A stretch of DNA of 56,301 nt from Campylobacterales bacterium. GTDB lineage: Bacteria; Campylobacterota; Campylobacteria; Campylobacterales; Hydrogenimonadaceae. The translations under genes were made by a program, and so were the position numbers. Location of the stretch: NCBI GenBank assembly GCA_027081015.1, contig JALWMA010000106.1, positions 12,506 through 68,806 of the forward strand, written 5' to 3'. The notes beneath the pieces were generated by a model that did not search any database, was not told where the DNA came from, and saw only the letters and a list, made by a program, of their open reading frames with translations. Shown in pieces: positions 25,369-33,796 of this stretch (position 1 is its first letter; every line of letters starts with the position of its first letter).

Positions 25369-25455
25369 TGGTACCGAGGGCCGGAATCGAACCGGCACGG
25401 GCTAACGCCCACCAGATTTTGAGTCTGGCGTGTCTACCAGTTTCACCACCCCGGC
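25369..25455 (-). tRNA. tRNA-Leu (CAA)
   Basis: Class II tRNA on the minus strand: acceptor GCCGGGG pairing with CCTCGGT, D arm GGTGAAACTGGTAGACACG, anticodon stem CCAGA/TCTGG with loop CTCAAAA (CAA), long variable arm GTGGGCGTTAGCCCGT, T arm CCGGTTCGATTCCGG, encoded CCA. 87 bases. It lies nine bases upstream of tRNA-Gly in the transcribed direction. Confidence 0.94.
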
Positions 25456-25506
25456 TTCCGGTCAGCTTATCGATCACAAGCGGAATTTTATAGATTGGGG
25501 GCTTAA

Positions 25507-25533
25507 ATACCGGTTAAAAGGGCTAACCGGTAT
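25507..25533 (-). terminator. Intrinsic terminator of the HU gene
   Basis: A 10-bp perfect stem ATACCGGTTA / TAACCGGTAT with a seven-base loop sits 14 bp beyond the hup stop. On the minus strand it is followed by only TTTAAG, so the U tract is short. Confidence 0.65.
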
Positions 25534-25546
25534 CCGTAAGGTGAAG

Positions 25547-25822
25547 TTATTTTGCAACCGCTTCTTTGAGCTGTTTGCCGACTTTGAATTTGACGGCACG
25601 GGTGGCAGGTACGTCTACTACGCGGTTTGTACCGGGTACCTTCGCTTTTCTGGCCGCACGCTCCGCGGTCGTGAACGTTCCGAATCCGATGAAGCTTACA
25701 CTCTTGCCGGCTGCAAGCGCTTCAGTGATAGTTTCGAGCGCTGCGTTGAGAACCGCTTCAGTATCTTTTTTTGACAATCCTGCCTTTTCGGCAACTGCCT
25801 GAACGAACTCAGCTTTTTTCAT
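25547..25822 (-). CDS. hup: HU family DNA-binding protein
   Basis: Histone-like nucleoid protein, 91 residues, homodimer in the family. It starts MKKAEFVQAVAEKAGLSKKDTEAVLNAAL and has the beta-arm signature GFGTFTTAERAARKAKVPGTN. The end ...VKFKVGKQLKEAVAK is canonical. GGAT(AG) upstream and an AT-rich divergent region shared with flgL. It has its own terminator. Confidence 0.95.
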   Translation of the reverse strand: MKKAEFVQAVAEKAGLSKKDTEAVLNAALETITEALAAGKSVSFIGFGTFTTAERAARKAKVPGTNRVVDVPATRAVKFKVGKQLKEAVAK

Positions 25823-25938
25823 ATGGCTATCCTTAGATGAGATTTACACGGTCATTGTACAATGTTTTATTCCAAATTGCAAGAAATTTTGTTAAAAAAA
25901 CTAAACAAAGTTCCGATTTTACCGATATTGTTGAGAGA

Positions 25939-25952
25939 GGAACCGTTTTTGC
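25939..25952 (+). promoter_or_regulatory. Sigma-54 (RpoN) promoter of flgL
   Basis: GAGGAACCGTTTTTGCTT has GG (25939-25940) and GC (25951-25952) separated by ten bases, with TTTTGC before the -12, matching TGGCACnnnnnTTGCW in the key positions. A start near 25964 gives a ~22-base leader. In Campylobacterota hook-class flagellar genes depend on RpoN with FlgR, so the site fits flgL. Confidence 0.75.
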
Positions 25953-25985
25953 TTTTATAAAAATAATAAGATCAGGGTGGATAAA

Positions 25986-27821
25986 ATGAGAGTAACACAG
26001 AGCAATCTTTACAACAGTTTTGTAGCCGACCAGCAGAATATCAAACAGGAACTGGACAGGGTAAACAATCAGATATCTTCAGGGTTTAAGATCAAATATG
26101 GGTATGAGGATCCTCAGATTTTTAGTGATACCCTTCGGCTTGACTATGAAGAGACCACTCTTAATCAGGCGGTAAAAGCCTCTACTGATGCGCAAAATTT
26201 CGCCAATAATACCGATTCGGTTATGTTTGAGTTTACCGACGCACTTACACGCTTCAAGACACTTTCCATACAGGCTGCGAATGGAGCCAATTCTGACAGT
26301 AACTATTATGCTATCAGTAACGAGATGAAGTCTATTAAGGAGCATATTGTAAATCTCTCCAACACCTCTATTAATGGAAGATACCTCTTCTCCGGTACCG
26401 CTATCGACAGAAAGCCCGTAAGTGATGACGGAACCTACAACGGAAACGGAGAGTACCTGAAGGCTGTAGTGGGTGCAGGTGTAGAGGTCCCATATAACAT
26501 TCCGGGGAGTGAGCTTTTCTTTGGTGAGGATCTCAACTTCGCCCGAAAAGTTACAACCAATGTCCCACTCACAGATACGGAAACAGGAAGCGCGGTAAGT
26601 CTGGAAAGTACCATAGCCGACTTTACCGGTAAAAGCGACGACTACAACTTTTTTATACGTGGTAGAAACGGTGATGGAAGCACTTTTGAAAATAGCTTCA
26701 CTTTGACTTCCGGCCAAAGTGTGGCGGAGTTGCTCAACGCGATAGAATCCAATTTTACACCCAACAGTGTGGATGTGACACTTGAAAATGGTTATATACA
26801 AATAACAGACCGGCAAAATGGAAGAAGTCTGCTCGATTTTCATCTATATGCGCAAAACAGCGCAGACAGCAGTGTAGTCTCCTTTTTGGAGAGTGGGTTT
26901 GACGGAGCGGACTCCACTGTATATGACGATATCGCCTTTTCAAAAGTCGATGCCGTAACGCTAAGAGGCAACTACTCACAGATAGTGAAAGCCGATAACT
27001 CCTATGCTTCAAGAGGCACCCTGCTCTCCGATGTAGCGGGCGCTGATCTTGCAGGGGATTCACTTGAACTTTCCGGTACCGATCGAAACGGCAATCTCTT
27101 TGCCTATACATTTGACCTAGACTCACCGACAGATATTTTCTCAAATCAGATAAACAACAGCGACGGTACACCGGCAGACAGCTCTACATTGACCTATGGG
27201 CAGCTTATAGATGCGGTGGCGGTCGCGGTTTCGGGCATTACTGATCAGGGCAGTTTCGAAGCGAATGTAGCCGAAGCAAAAAAGGTTGTAGATGTAAGCT
27301 TGGATAATAAAGGACGTATAGTAATAAAAGACAAAAGCGATACCAGCACTCTTATGAGCTTTAAAATGGTCGACTCAAATAGTGGTTATGCTACTGCCGA
27401 AGCTTCTGCTTTGGTTTTTAATGCAAACAGTGCCTTGGAGATAGACGATCCGAAGCATGATCTTTTTGAATCGTTAGATATGGCTATAGAAGCTGTGGAG
27501 AATGGTCTTTTGTATCCTGACGGCTTAAATTCCGTAAACCCAAGAAATCCAGGTATCGAGAACTCTTTGGAACGGATTGATCATGTCTTGGAACACATAG
27601 GTAAGGAGCATACAAAGATAGGAGCTATGTCAAACAGCCTCAACTATGCGGTAGAGAGAAGTGAAACCTTGAAAATCAATGTTCAAACACTACGTTCAGA
27701 TATTTTGGATACTGATATTGGAGAAGCGACGGTAAAGCTCAACCAGCTCAGTCTAAATTTCCAGGCGATGCTCGCTTCGATCGCGAAAGTGCAGAACCTC
27801 TCTTTGGTTAACTACCTTTAA
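25986..27821 (+). CDS. flgL: Flagellar hook-filament junction protein FlgL (HAP3)
   Basis: The 611-residue protein has the conserved N-terminal D0/D1 flagellin-like helices (MRVTQSNLYNSFVADQQNIKQELDRVNNQISSG...) and C-terminal helix (ATVKLNQLSLNFQAMLASIAKVQNLSLVNYL). The middle (about 190-470) is large and variable, twice the length of enteric FlgL (~317), as in other Campylobacterota. ATG 25986 was preferred over GTG 25977 because AGGG lies before it. Transcription from the sigma-54 site. Codon use in the middle is AT-richer than neighbouring genes, consistent with surface-exposed variable domains. Confidence 0.9.
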   Translation: MRVTQSNLYNSFVADQQNIKQELDRVNNQISSGFKIKYGYEDPQIFSDTLRLDYEETTLNQAVKASTDAQNFANNTDSVMFEFTDALTRFKTLSIQAANGANSDSNYYAISNEMKSIKEHIVNLSNTSINGRYLFSGTAIDRKPVSDDGTYNGNGEYLKAVVGAGVEVPYNIPGSELFFGEDLNFARKVTTNVPLTDTETGSAVSLESTIADFTGKSDDYNFFIRGRNGDGSTFENSFTLTSGQSVAELLNAIESNFTPNSVDVTLENGYIQITDRQNGRSLLDFHLYAQNSADSSVVSFLESGFDGADSTVYDDIAFSKVDAVTLRGNYSQIVKADNSYASRGTLLSDVAGADLAGDSLELSGTDRNGNLFAYTFDLDSPTDIFSNQINNSDGTPADSSTLTYGQLIDAVAVAVSGITDQGSFEANVAEAKKVVDVSLDNKGRIVIKDKSDTSTLMSFKMVDSNSGYATAEASALVFNANSALEIDDPKHDLFESLDMAIEAVENGLLYPDGLNSVNPRNPGIENSLERIDHVLEHIGKEHTKIGAMSNSLNYAVERSETLKINVQTLRSDILDTDIGEATVKLNQLSLNFQAMLASIAKVQNLSLVNYL

Positions 27822-27861
27822 CGGAACTCCTCTTTTTTGAGACTCTTTTTCGGGAGTTCCG
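27822..27861 (+). terminator. Terminator after flgL
   Basis: Stem CGGAACTCC / GGAGTTCCG (27822-27830 / 27853-27861) starting immediately at the stop codon. The 22-base loop contains two T runs, an unusual arrangement; the tail lacks a T run. Confidence 0.55.
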
Positions 27862-27919
27862 GCCGTGAATATATTGATACCGGGCAGTTTTTAGATACCG
27901 TGACATTAGGCGGGAGCGC

Positions 27920-27949
27920 TTGCGCAAGGTTGCATTGATGAGATATAAT
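27920..27949 (+). promoter_or_regulatory. Promoter of ftsK
   Basis: TTGCGC (27920-27925) and TATAAT (27944-27949) spaced 18 bp. Leader of about 40 bases to AAGGAA (27985-27990), the ribosome site that points to an ATT start at 27997. Confidence 0.6.
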
Positions 27950-27996
27950 CACTGTCTAACTTTCATCAAATGATTCAATGACATAAGGAAACGACT

Positions 27997-30198
27997 ATTT
28001 TTAAAACTGCCCTTTTGTTGACAACCGCGATCTTCTTCATCTACGGAGCCATAGCCACTTTTATGCCGGAGAGTTCAACAGTGGGCTCTTTCGGCTCATA
28101 TATCGGTGAACGCAACCTTGAACTCTTCGGATATCTAGGGTATATCGACTTTATCTTCCTGCTATATCCGCTCTATAGACTCTACAGGCTCGAAAAGTTC
28201 GAAGATTTCGAGATAGAGAGCTTTCTGGCGTGGCTGCTGTTTCTATTTTCCGTTCTTATTCTGCAGGCGCTCATCTTCAGCCCGCCGCACGACGGGTGGA
28301 TCGGCGGCAGCATAGTGGGATTTTTGCACCCGTTCATAGGCGATGCGGGTGTCTGGCTCTTCTGGCTGATGACGCTGACGCTCTCCGGTGTCATTTTGTG
28401 GGGGGAGTCCATCCACTGGAAGATATCGGACATAAAGGAGATCTTCGCAGGTGAAGGTACGAGTGAGTCGGTGACGGTCGTGAAACCGGTTTTCATGCCC
28501 GGCCGGCAAAATGGCACGGAGAGTAATGTCGATCTGCCCGGTACCGATACACCGAAAGAGGTGGCGGGACTTCCGGTAAAAGAGGAGGAGCTCGAAGAGG
28601 AGCCGCAGGGGGCTTCGCGGAACGGGGAGTCTGCGGCGGGACAAAAGCCAGAAGACGACGGTGTGGCGGTTTCTGCAGAAGAGCCGAAGAGCGAGAGTCC
28701 GGGAAAGACTGAGCATCCTAATATCGAGATAGTTCAAGAGATCGAAGAGAACAGGAGGCTGCTCGAGCAGATAGATATAGGAGAGCAGGAGAAGCCGAAA
28801 AACTTCAAGCTGCCCAAGCTCGACTTCCTTCAAAAGCCGCCCAGAAAGAGCAGGGAGATCAACGAAGCGGAGATCGACGAGAAGATCAGCGACCTGCTCG
28901 ATAAACTCTCCAAATTCAAAATCGAAGGGGATGTGGTGCGCACATACGCGGGGCCGGTCGTCACCACATTCGAGTTCAAACCGGCGGCCCATGTCAAAGT
29001 TTCGAAGATATTGAACCTTCAAGACGACCTTGCGATGGCGCTTCGTGCACAGACCATACGCATACAGGCACCGGTTCCGGGCAAGGATGTCGTCGGGATA
29101 GAGATCCCGAACAGGGAGGTGGAGACGATATACCTGCGGGAGATCCTCGAGGACGATATCTTCAAAAAGTCGAAATCACCCCTCGCTATCGCCCTCGGGA
29201 AGGATATAGTCGGCAAGCCGTTCGTTACCGACCTGAAAAAGCTCCCCCACCTTCTGATAGCCGGAACGACGGGCAGCGGCAAAAGCGTGGGTATAAACGC
29301 GATGATATTGAGCCTCCTCTACAGGAACTCACCCGACAGGCTCAAGCTGATGATGATCGACCCGAAGATGCTGGAGTTTTCCATATATAACGATATACCG
29401 CATCTTCTGACCCCGGTTATCACCCAGCCGAAGAAGGCTATCGCCGCCCTATCCAACATGGTCGCGGAGATGGAGAGGCGCTACAAGATGATGAGCCAGA
29501 CCAGAACCAAAAATATTGAGACCTATAACGAAAAGGCGCTCAAGGAGGGGCGTGAAGAGCTACCCTATATCGTCGTGGTCATAGACGAGCTTGCGGATCT
29601 GATGATGACCGGCGGAAAAGAGGTCGAGTTCTCCATAGCCAGGCTTGCCCAGATGGCGAGGGCGAGCGGCATACACCTCATCGTCGCGACTCAGCGGCCG
29701 AGCGTGGATGTGGTAACGGGCCTCATAAAAGCGAACCTGCCGTCGAGAATAAGCTACAAGGTGGGTCAGAAGATCGACTCCAAAGTGATTTTGGACACTC
29801 TCGGCGCCGAATCCCTGCTCGGTAGGGGGGATATGCTCTTCACGCCTCCCGGCGGCGGCGGGCTTATAAGGCTCCATGCTCCATGGAGCAGCGAGAGCGA
29901 GATAGAGAGGATTGTCGAGTTCCTCAAAGCGCAGCGGCCTGCCGAGTATGACGAGAGATTCCTTGCCGAGAGCGATGAGGGGGGCGGAGGCGATATGAGC
30001 GCCGCCGTGGATGATATAGATCCGCTTTTCGAAGAGGCGAAACAGATCGTTTTGAGTGACAAGAAGACGAGTATCAGCTATCTTCAGAGACGCCTCCAGA
30101 TCGGCTACAACCGTGCCGCACGCATCGTGGAGCAGCTGGAGAGCATGGGGGTGGTCTCGGCACCTAACGCAAAAGGGAACCGGGAGATTCTGGGCTAA
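27997..30198 (+). CDS. ftsK: DNA translocase FtsK/SpoIIIE
   Basis: Septal DNA pump for chromosome segregation. Residues ~1-160 form a membrane domain with about four helices; a charged linker follows (~165-270); the motor has Walker A GTTGSGKS at 423-430 and the MMIDPKMLEFSIY and IVVVIDELADLMM segments; a C-terminal winged-helix gamma domain (TSISYLQRRLQIGYNRAARIVEQLE) reads KOPS-like sites. Length ~733. The start is odd: no ATG is in frame. AAGGAA stands six bases before an ATT at 27997, giving (M)FKTALLLTTAIFF; the first usual codon is TTG at 28015 without a ribosome site. Confidence 0.9.
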   Translation: MFKTALLLTTAIFFIYGAIATFMPESSTVGSFGSYIGERNLELFGYLGYIDFIFLLYPLYRLYRLEKFEDFEIESFLAWLLFLFSVLILQALIFSPPHDGWIGGSIVGFLHPFIGDAGVWLFWLMTLTLSGVILWGESIHWKISDIKEIFAGEGTSESVTVVKPVFMPGRQNGTESNVDLPGTDTPKEVAGLPVKEEELEEEPQGASRNGESAAGQKPEDDGVAVSAEEPKSESPGKTEHPNIEIVQEIEENRRLLEQIDIGEQEKPKNFKLPKLDFLQKPPRKSREINEAEIDEKISDLLDKLSKFKIEGDVVRTYAGPVVTTFEFKPAAHVKVSKILNLQDDLAMALRAQTIRIQAPVPGKDVVGIEIPNREVETIYLREILEDDIFKKSKSPLAIALGKDIVGKPFVTDLKKLPHLLIAGTTGSGKSVGINAMILSLLYRNSPDRLKLMMIDPKMLEFSIYNDIPHLLTPVITQPKKAIAALSNMVAEMERRYKMMSQTRTKNIETYNEKALKEGREELPYIVVVIDELADLMMTGGKEVEFSIARLAQMARASGIHLIVATQRPSVDVVTGLIKANLPSRISYKVGQKIDSKVILDTLGAESLLGRGDMLFTPPGGGGLIRLHAPWSSESEIERIVEFLKAQRPAEYDERFLAESDEGGGGDMSAAVDDIDPLFEEAKQIVLSDKKTSISYLQRRLQIGYNRAARIVEQLESMGVVSAPNAKGNREILG

Positions 30199-30235
30199 GA
30201 GGCGGGAGGCTCCCTCCCCCATCTCCGGACTCCGG

Positions 30236-31792
30236 TCAGCTGAGCCTTGTAACTTTAAGTGTCACGCTTCCTCGGTTGTTTCCGTAGAAGTTCCACGCGT
30301 CGTTGGCGTATGCAAAGAGGTATCCCGGTTTCTTGGGTCTATGTTTACACTTTTTCCCTATCTTGAAGGTCTCATGGGGTGCCGGAGTACCGTCTTTTTT
30401 CGGGTTTCCCCCGTTGGCTATGGAGCCGACCAGCGCGAACCAGGGTATCTTCTCTTCTCGTCTGCTCCCTATGAAATCGGCGGCTTCGTTTTTGGTGATC
30501 TTTTTATATGCCTCCTCTATCTTGCCCCAGAGTGTCCCGGCCATATGGAAGATCTCTTCTATATAGAATTTTCCGTCGTCAGCCCCCTCCGGCCCGCACT
30601 TGATGTTTCTGTCCATCCACTGTCCGGTCGCTTCGAACCTGTACTCCTTACCCTCTTCGAGGTAGATGCCGGTTTCGTTCCAAGGATCCATGGCGTAAAT
30701 CTTCATTTCTGCAGATTCGCCCTTTTTCAAAATCTTCGTGTCGTGGTAGTGGGGCTCCTCTATCGGGGGAGTCTTCTGCCTCTCGATAGCCGATTCGTGC
30801 AGAACCTTACCGACATTTTTCTTCACTATGGCGGGCATACTTCTCGGAGATGCGCGAAGATGTTTGAATATGCCGCTCATCGAGTCGTAGATAATGCCGA
30901 GAGTATACGGCCTTATCTGCTTCACCATCTCTTCGCGAAAGTTGAGCCCGGTCCCGGCCGCTTCGTCGACCATCCACTTAAGGGCCGTATCCGACAGCCC
31001 AGTATCGACATAGCCGCCCCCTACATTGGAGTGGACTCCCGGAAACCAGAGCTGTTTTACCCTCTTGCCGTTCTTTACGCCGCTCCATAGCGTCGGTGAG
31101 AAGCTGGCCCTCATTTCGTCGATAGCTACGGCGTGGCGGGCGTGGATCACATTGCAGCCCAGCTTCGTGTCGTGGAAAGAGTACTTTTTGATATTGTCGA
31201 GCAGATTCAGAACGGCCAAATTGTTCGGAACGCCGAGTGCGCCTACCGTGTCCCATACCCCGAGAAAGAAGATCGGAATACAGCTCCTCTTTTCATCCTC
31301 TTTACACTTTATCGTCTCTTCCGGGTGGAACTTCCACCCTTTAGCCCACTCACTTTTCGGTCTCCTTTTCCTGTAGCCTTTGTCGTACGCCCTCTTGACG
31401 CGGCCCCAGAGCTCATCGTCATCGAGACCGCCAAGATCCAAAAGCCCGCACTTTCCTATCATCCCTGCCAGGCTTCTGACCGTGTATGCGCCGCGGCTGA
31501 AGCCGAAAAGGTATATCCTGTCGCCGGGTCTGTAGTGTTCGCAGAGCCATTTGTAGGCACTCCGTATGTTTTTACCCAGTCCTACCCCTACCGAACCGCC
31601 CGCAAGCTTCTCCCACCATGTGCCGTCCGTTCCGACGCCCGGATGGTAATATTTCAGCTGCTCTCTTCCCTCTTTGTCACTCTTTGCCACGCAGTTGAAT
31701 ATCTTGACCACGTTGGTCGGAACGGGAATGTCGTTCTCTTTCTGGTCGGGAGTGTTCCATGTTCCGTCCGCGCATACGATAAGATTCCTCAT
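30236..31792 (-). CDS. DUF2235 alpha/beta hydrolase (Tle1-type lipase family)
   Basis: The 518-residue protein begins with MRNLIVCADGTWNTP, the DUF2235 opening, and carries the nucleophile elbow GFSRGA (S99). D181 in GVWDTVGALG and H254 in FPGVHSNVGGGY complete a plausible Ser-Asp-His triad in the family positions. The C-terminal ~150 residues (from ~365, EMKIYAMDPWNETGIYLEEGKEYRFEATGQWMD) resemble a beta-sandwich and look separate. No signal peptide. Members include type VI secretion phospholipase effectors, but many are uncharacterised and no VgrG/PAAR/Hcp gene is nearby. Repeat copy E lies upstream, between it and the Sel1 gene. Confidence 0.82.
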   Translation of the reverse strand: MRNLIVCADGTWNTPDQKENDIPVPTNVVKIFNCVAKSDKEGREQLKYYHPGVGTDGTWWEKLAGGSVGVGLGKNIRSAYKWLCEHYRPGDRIYLFGFSRGAYTVRSLAGMIGKCGLLDLGGLDDDELWGRVKRAYDKGYRKRRPKSEWAKGWKFHPEETIKCKEDEKRSCIPIFFLGVWDTVGALGVPNNLAVLNLLDNIKKYSFHDTKLGCNVIHARHAVAIDEMRASFSPTLWSGVKNGKRVKQLWFPGVHSNVGGGYVDTGLSDTALKWMVDEAAGTGLNFREEMVKQIRPYTLGIIYDSMSGIFKHLRASPRSMPAIVKKNVGKVLHESAIERQKTPPIEEPHYHDTKILKKGESAEMKIYAMDPWNETGIYLEEGKEYRFEATGQWMDRNIKCGPEGADDGKFYIEEIFHMAGTLWGKIEEAYKKITKNEAADFIGSRREEKIPWFALVGSIANGGNPKKDGTPAPHETFKIGKKCKHRPKKPGYLFAYANDAWNFYGNNRGSVTLKVTRLS

Positions 31793-31823
31793 TTTCCACC
31801 CCTTTGTTTACTTGATATCCGAT

Positions 31824-31900
31824 GTTGCGATAATTCCGGCCCAGCCGGCATTCGGCAGGGCCTTTGCGGCCCTGCTACCCCTGAAACTTCGAAATCGCAT
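31824..31900 (+). repeat. Dispersed intergenic repeat, family 1, copy E
   Basis: GATGTTGCGATAATTCCGGC (31821-31840), TCGGCAGGGCCTTTGCGGCC and TACCCCTGAAACTTCGAAAT follow the family order (compare GATGTTACGCAAATTCCGGG at copy F). It separates the Sel1 gene from the hydrolase gene on the same strand. Confidence 0.65.
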
Positions 31901-31965
31901 GCAGCAGGCTCTACTCGCAAACGGCACTTCGAACTGCCGCATTTCATAGAGTAGCATACCCGAGC

Positions 31966-33096
31966 TTATAGAGCACCGGGGATCTTCAGACCCCCCTTTT
32001 TGGCCGTCTCCATCCAGTATTTCGCCCTTACCGGATCTTTTTGGACGCCCAGGCCGTTGTAGTAGAGGAGGCCGAGGTTGTACTGCGCCTTCGGGTCTCC
32101 AATCTCCGCCCCCCTCTGGTACCAGAATGCCGCTTCCGAAAAGTCCTGTTTTACGCCTTCTCCCTCTTCATAGAGGCGCCCCAGCAGAAACGGAGCGGCG
32201 GGATCTCCCAGCTCGGCCGCCCGTTTTAGCAGCTTTGCCGCCTTTTTGCCGCTCTTTTTCGTACACTTTCCGTCTCTGTAGAGTAGCGCAAGGCTTACAA
32301 GCGAGGGCGTGTAATTCTGCGCGGAAGCCTTTTCGTACCACTTTACAGCCTCTTTGCACGACTCTTTTACGCCGATTCCCTCTTCATACATGAATGCGGT
32401 ATTGTGCTGAGCCCACGGCAGTCCCCTCTTAGCCGCCTTGAGAAACCATGAAAAGGCCTCTTTGGGATCTTTCTCCACCCCGCGCCCCTTCAGGTAGAGG
32501 AAACCGATGGCGTTTTGCGCATCCGCGGAGCCTTTTGCCGCCGCTCTTTTCCACAACTCGAAGGCTTTGTGCGGATCGCTCTTTACTCCGATCCCCCTCT
32601 CGTAGATCGCCCCGAGATATACCATAGCCTGCGTCTCTTCCCTTTTGGCGGCCTTTTCGTACCAGTAGATCGCCTTTTTCAGATCTTTTTTGCCGCCTAC
32701 TCCGGTTTCATAGAGGTGTGCGAGCCCGACCATCGCTTTGGGGTATCCCTTTTTTGCCGCCTCTTTATAGAGCGAGAACGCCTTTTTTGTGTCGCGCTTT
32801 GTGCCGACCCCCTCCTCATACGCTGCAGCGAGCTCGGTGATACCCCTTGGGTAGCCGCTCTTTGCGGCCCGGTTGAACAGTTCGAAAGCCTTTTTGGGCT
32901 CTTTTTGTACGCCTATGCTGTATTTGTACATGAGTCCGAGGTTTACCATTGCGGCGGGGCTTCCCTCTTCGGCCGCCTTTTCGTAGTATGCCAGGGCCTC
33001 TTTGAAATCTCCTCTTTTGTAGGCTTCTACCCCTTTTTTGTAATCTGAAGCCGACAGTAAAAGAGCAGTCGTCAGCAAAAGAGCCGCTATCTTCAA
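31966..33096 (-). CDS. Periplasmic Sel1-repeat protein
   Basis: 376 residues: signal peptide (MKIAALLLTTALLLSAS), a TPR-like half repeat (YKKGVEAYKRGDFKEALAYYEKAAEEG), then nine consecutive 36-residue Sel1-like repeats from ~46 to the end, with the GxGVxKDxxKAxxWYxKAAxxG pattern. It has one cysteine pair in repeats 7 and 8, at HcpA-like spacing, that could form a disulfide. The family includes Helicobacter Hcp proteins and immunity proteins of some type VI lipase effectors. Function here is unknown; the neighbour on the same strand is a DUF2235 hydrolase. Confidence 0.88.
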   Translation of the reverse strand: MKIAALLLTTALLLSASDYKKGVEAYKRGDFKEALAYYEKAAEEGSPAAMVNLGLMYKYSIGVQKEPKKAFELFNRAAKSGYPRGITELAAAYEEGVGTKRDTKKAFSLYKEAAKKGYPKAMVGLAHLYETGVGGKKDLKKAIYWYEKAAKREETQAMVYLGAIYERGIGVKSDPHKAFELWKRAAAKGSADAQNAIGFLYLKGRGVEKDPKEAFSWFLKAAKRGLPWAQHNTAFMYEEGIGVKESCKEAVKWYEKASAQNYTPSLVSLALLYRDGKCTKKSGKKAAKLLKRAAELGDPAAPFLLGRLYEEGEGVKQDFSEAAFWYQRGAEIGDPKAQYNLGLLYYNGLGVQKDPVRAKYWMETAKKGGLKIPGAL

Positions 33097-33245
33097 AACT
33101 CTTCCTTTCTACGGTGATGACAAGATTGTACCAAAACCCTTTGCGGATGGGGTATGGTACCAAACCGGAACAGGAACGGGTGCGGTTTGGGTTTTGTATA
33201 AGCGGTATTATGGGAAAATTTTGAAAAAGCGCAAAAGGAGCAGGG

Positions 33246-33785
33246 GTGGGGAAAAAGTACGACGCAATCTCATCGAAGCATAGAGATTTCATAGAGAGGC
33301 AGAAGATCTTCTTCGTGGCCACGGCCGCACCGGAGGGGAGGGTGAACGTCTCACCCAAGGGAATGGATAGCTTAAGGGTCCTCGGCCCGAACCGTGTAGT
33401 TTGGCTCAACGTCACAGGCAGCGCCAACGAGACGGCGGCACACCTGCAGGAGTCTCCGCGCATGACCATCATGTTCGCCGCTTTCGAAGGCGACCCGAAG
33501 ATCCTGCGACTCTACGGTAAGGCGAGGGCCGTATACGAAGCGGATGAGGAGTGGAAAGATCTCATAGAGCTCTTCCCGCCGCTTCCGGGTGCACGCCAGA
33601 TCTTCGATATGAGCGTAGATCTGGTCCACACATCGTGCGGTATGTCGGTGCCGGTTTTCGAGTATGTCCGCGAGCGCGAAGATCTGAACCGCTGGGCCCT
33701 GAAAAAGGGAGAGGAGGGCATAAGGGAGTACTGGAGGGAGAGAAACAGCGTCAGCCTCGACGGAAAACCGATAAAGATGCCCTGA
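33246..33785 (+). CDS. Pyridoxamine 5'-phosphate oxidase-family flavin protein
   Basis: The 179-residue split-barrel protein has a FMN-binding pattern (FFVATAAPEGRVNVSPKGMDSLRVLGPNRVVWLN, SANETAAHLQESPRMTIMFAAFEGDPKILRLYGKA). It matches the general PNPOx-like 'pyridoxamine oxidase-related' family rather than true PdxH, since PLP-site residues are not evident. Likely a flavin- or F420-type oxidoreductase of unknown substrate. Start GTG 33246 follows AGGAGCAGGG. Converges with the peroxidase gene with an 11-bp gap. Confidence 0.8.
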   Translation: MGKKYDAISSKHRDFIERQKIFFVATAAPEGRVNVSPKGMDSLRVLGPNRVVWLNVTGSANETAAHLQESPRMTIMFAAFEGDPKILRLYGKARAVYEADEEWKDLIELFPPLPGARQIFDMSVDLVHTSCGMSVPVFEYVREREDLNRWALKKGEEGIREYWRERNSVSLDGKPIKMP

Positions 33786-33796
33786 AAGCCCCACCT

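Noticed and set aside
32000-33040. Regular 108-bp periodicity suspected to be a tandem DNA repeat or CRISPR.
   Set aside because: It is the codon-level trace of 36-residue Sel1 repeats; units are diverged and coding, with no identical spacers/repeats.
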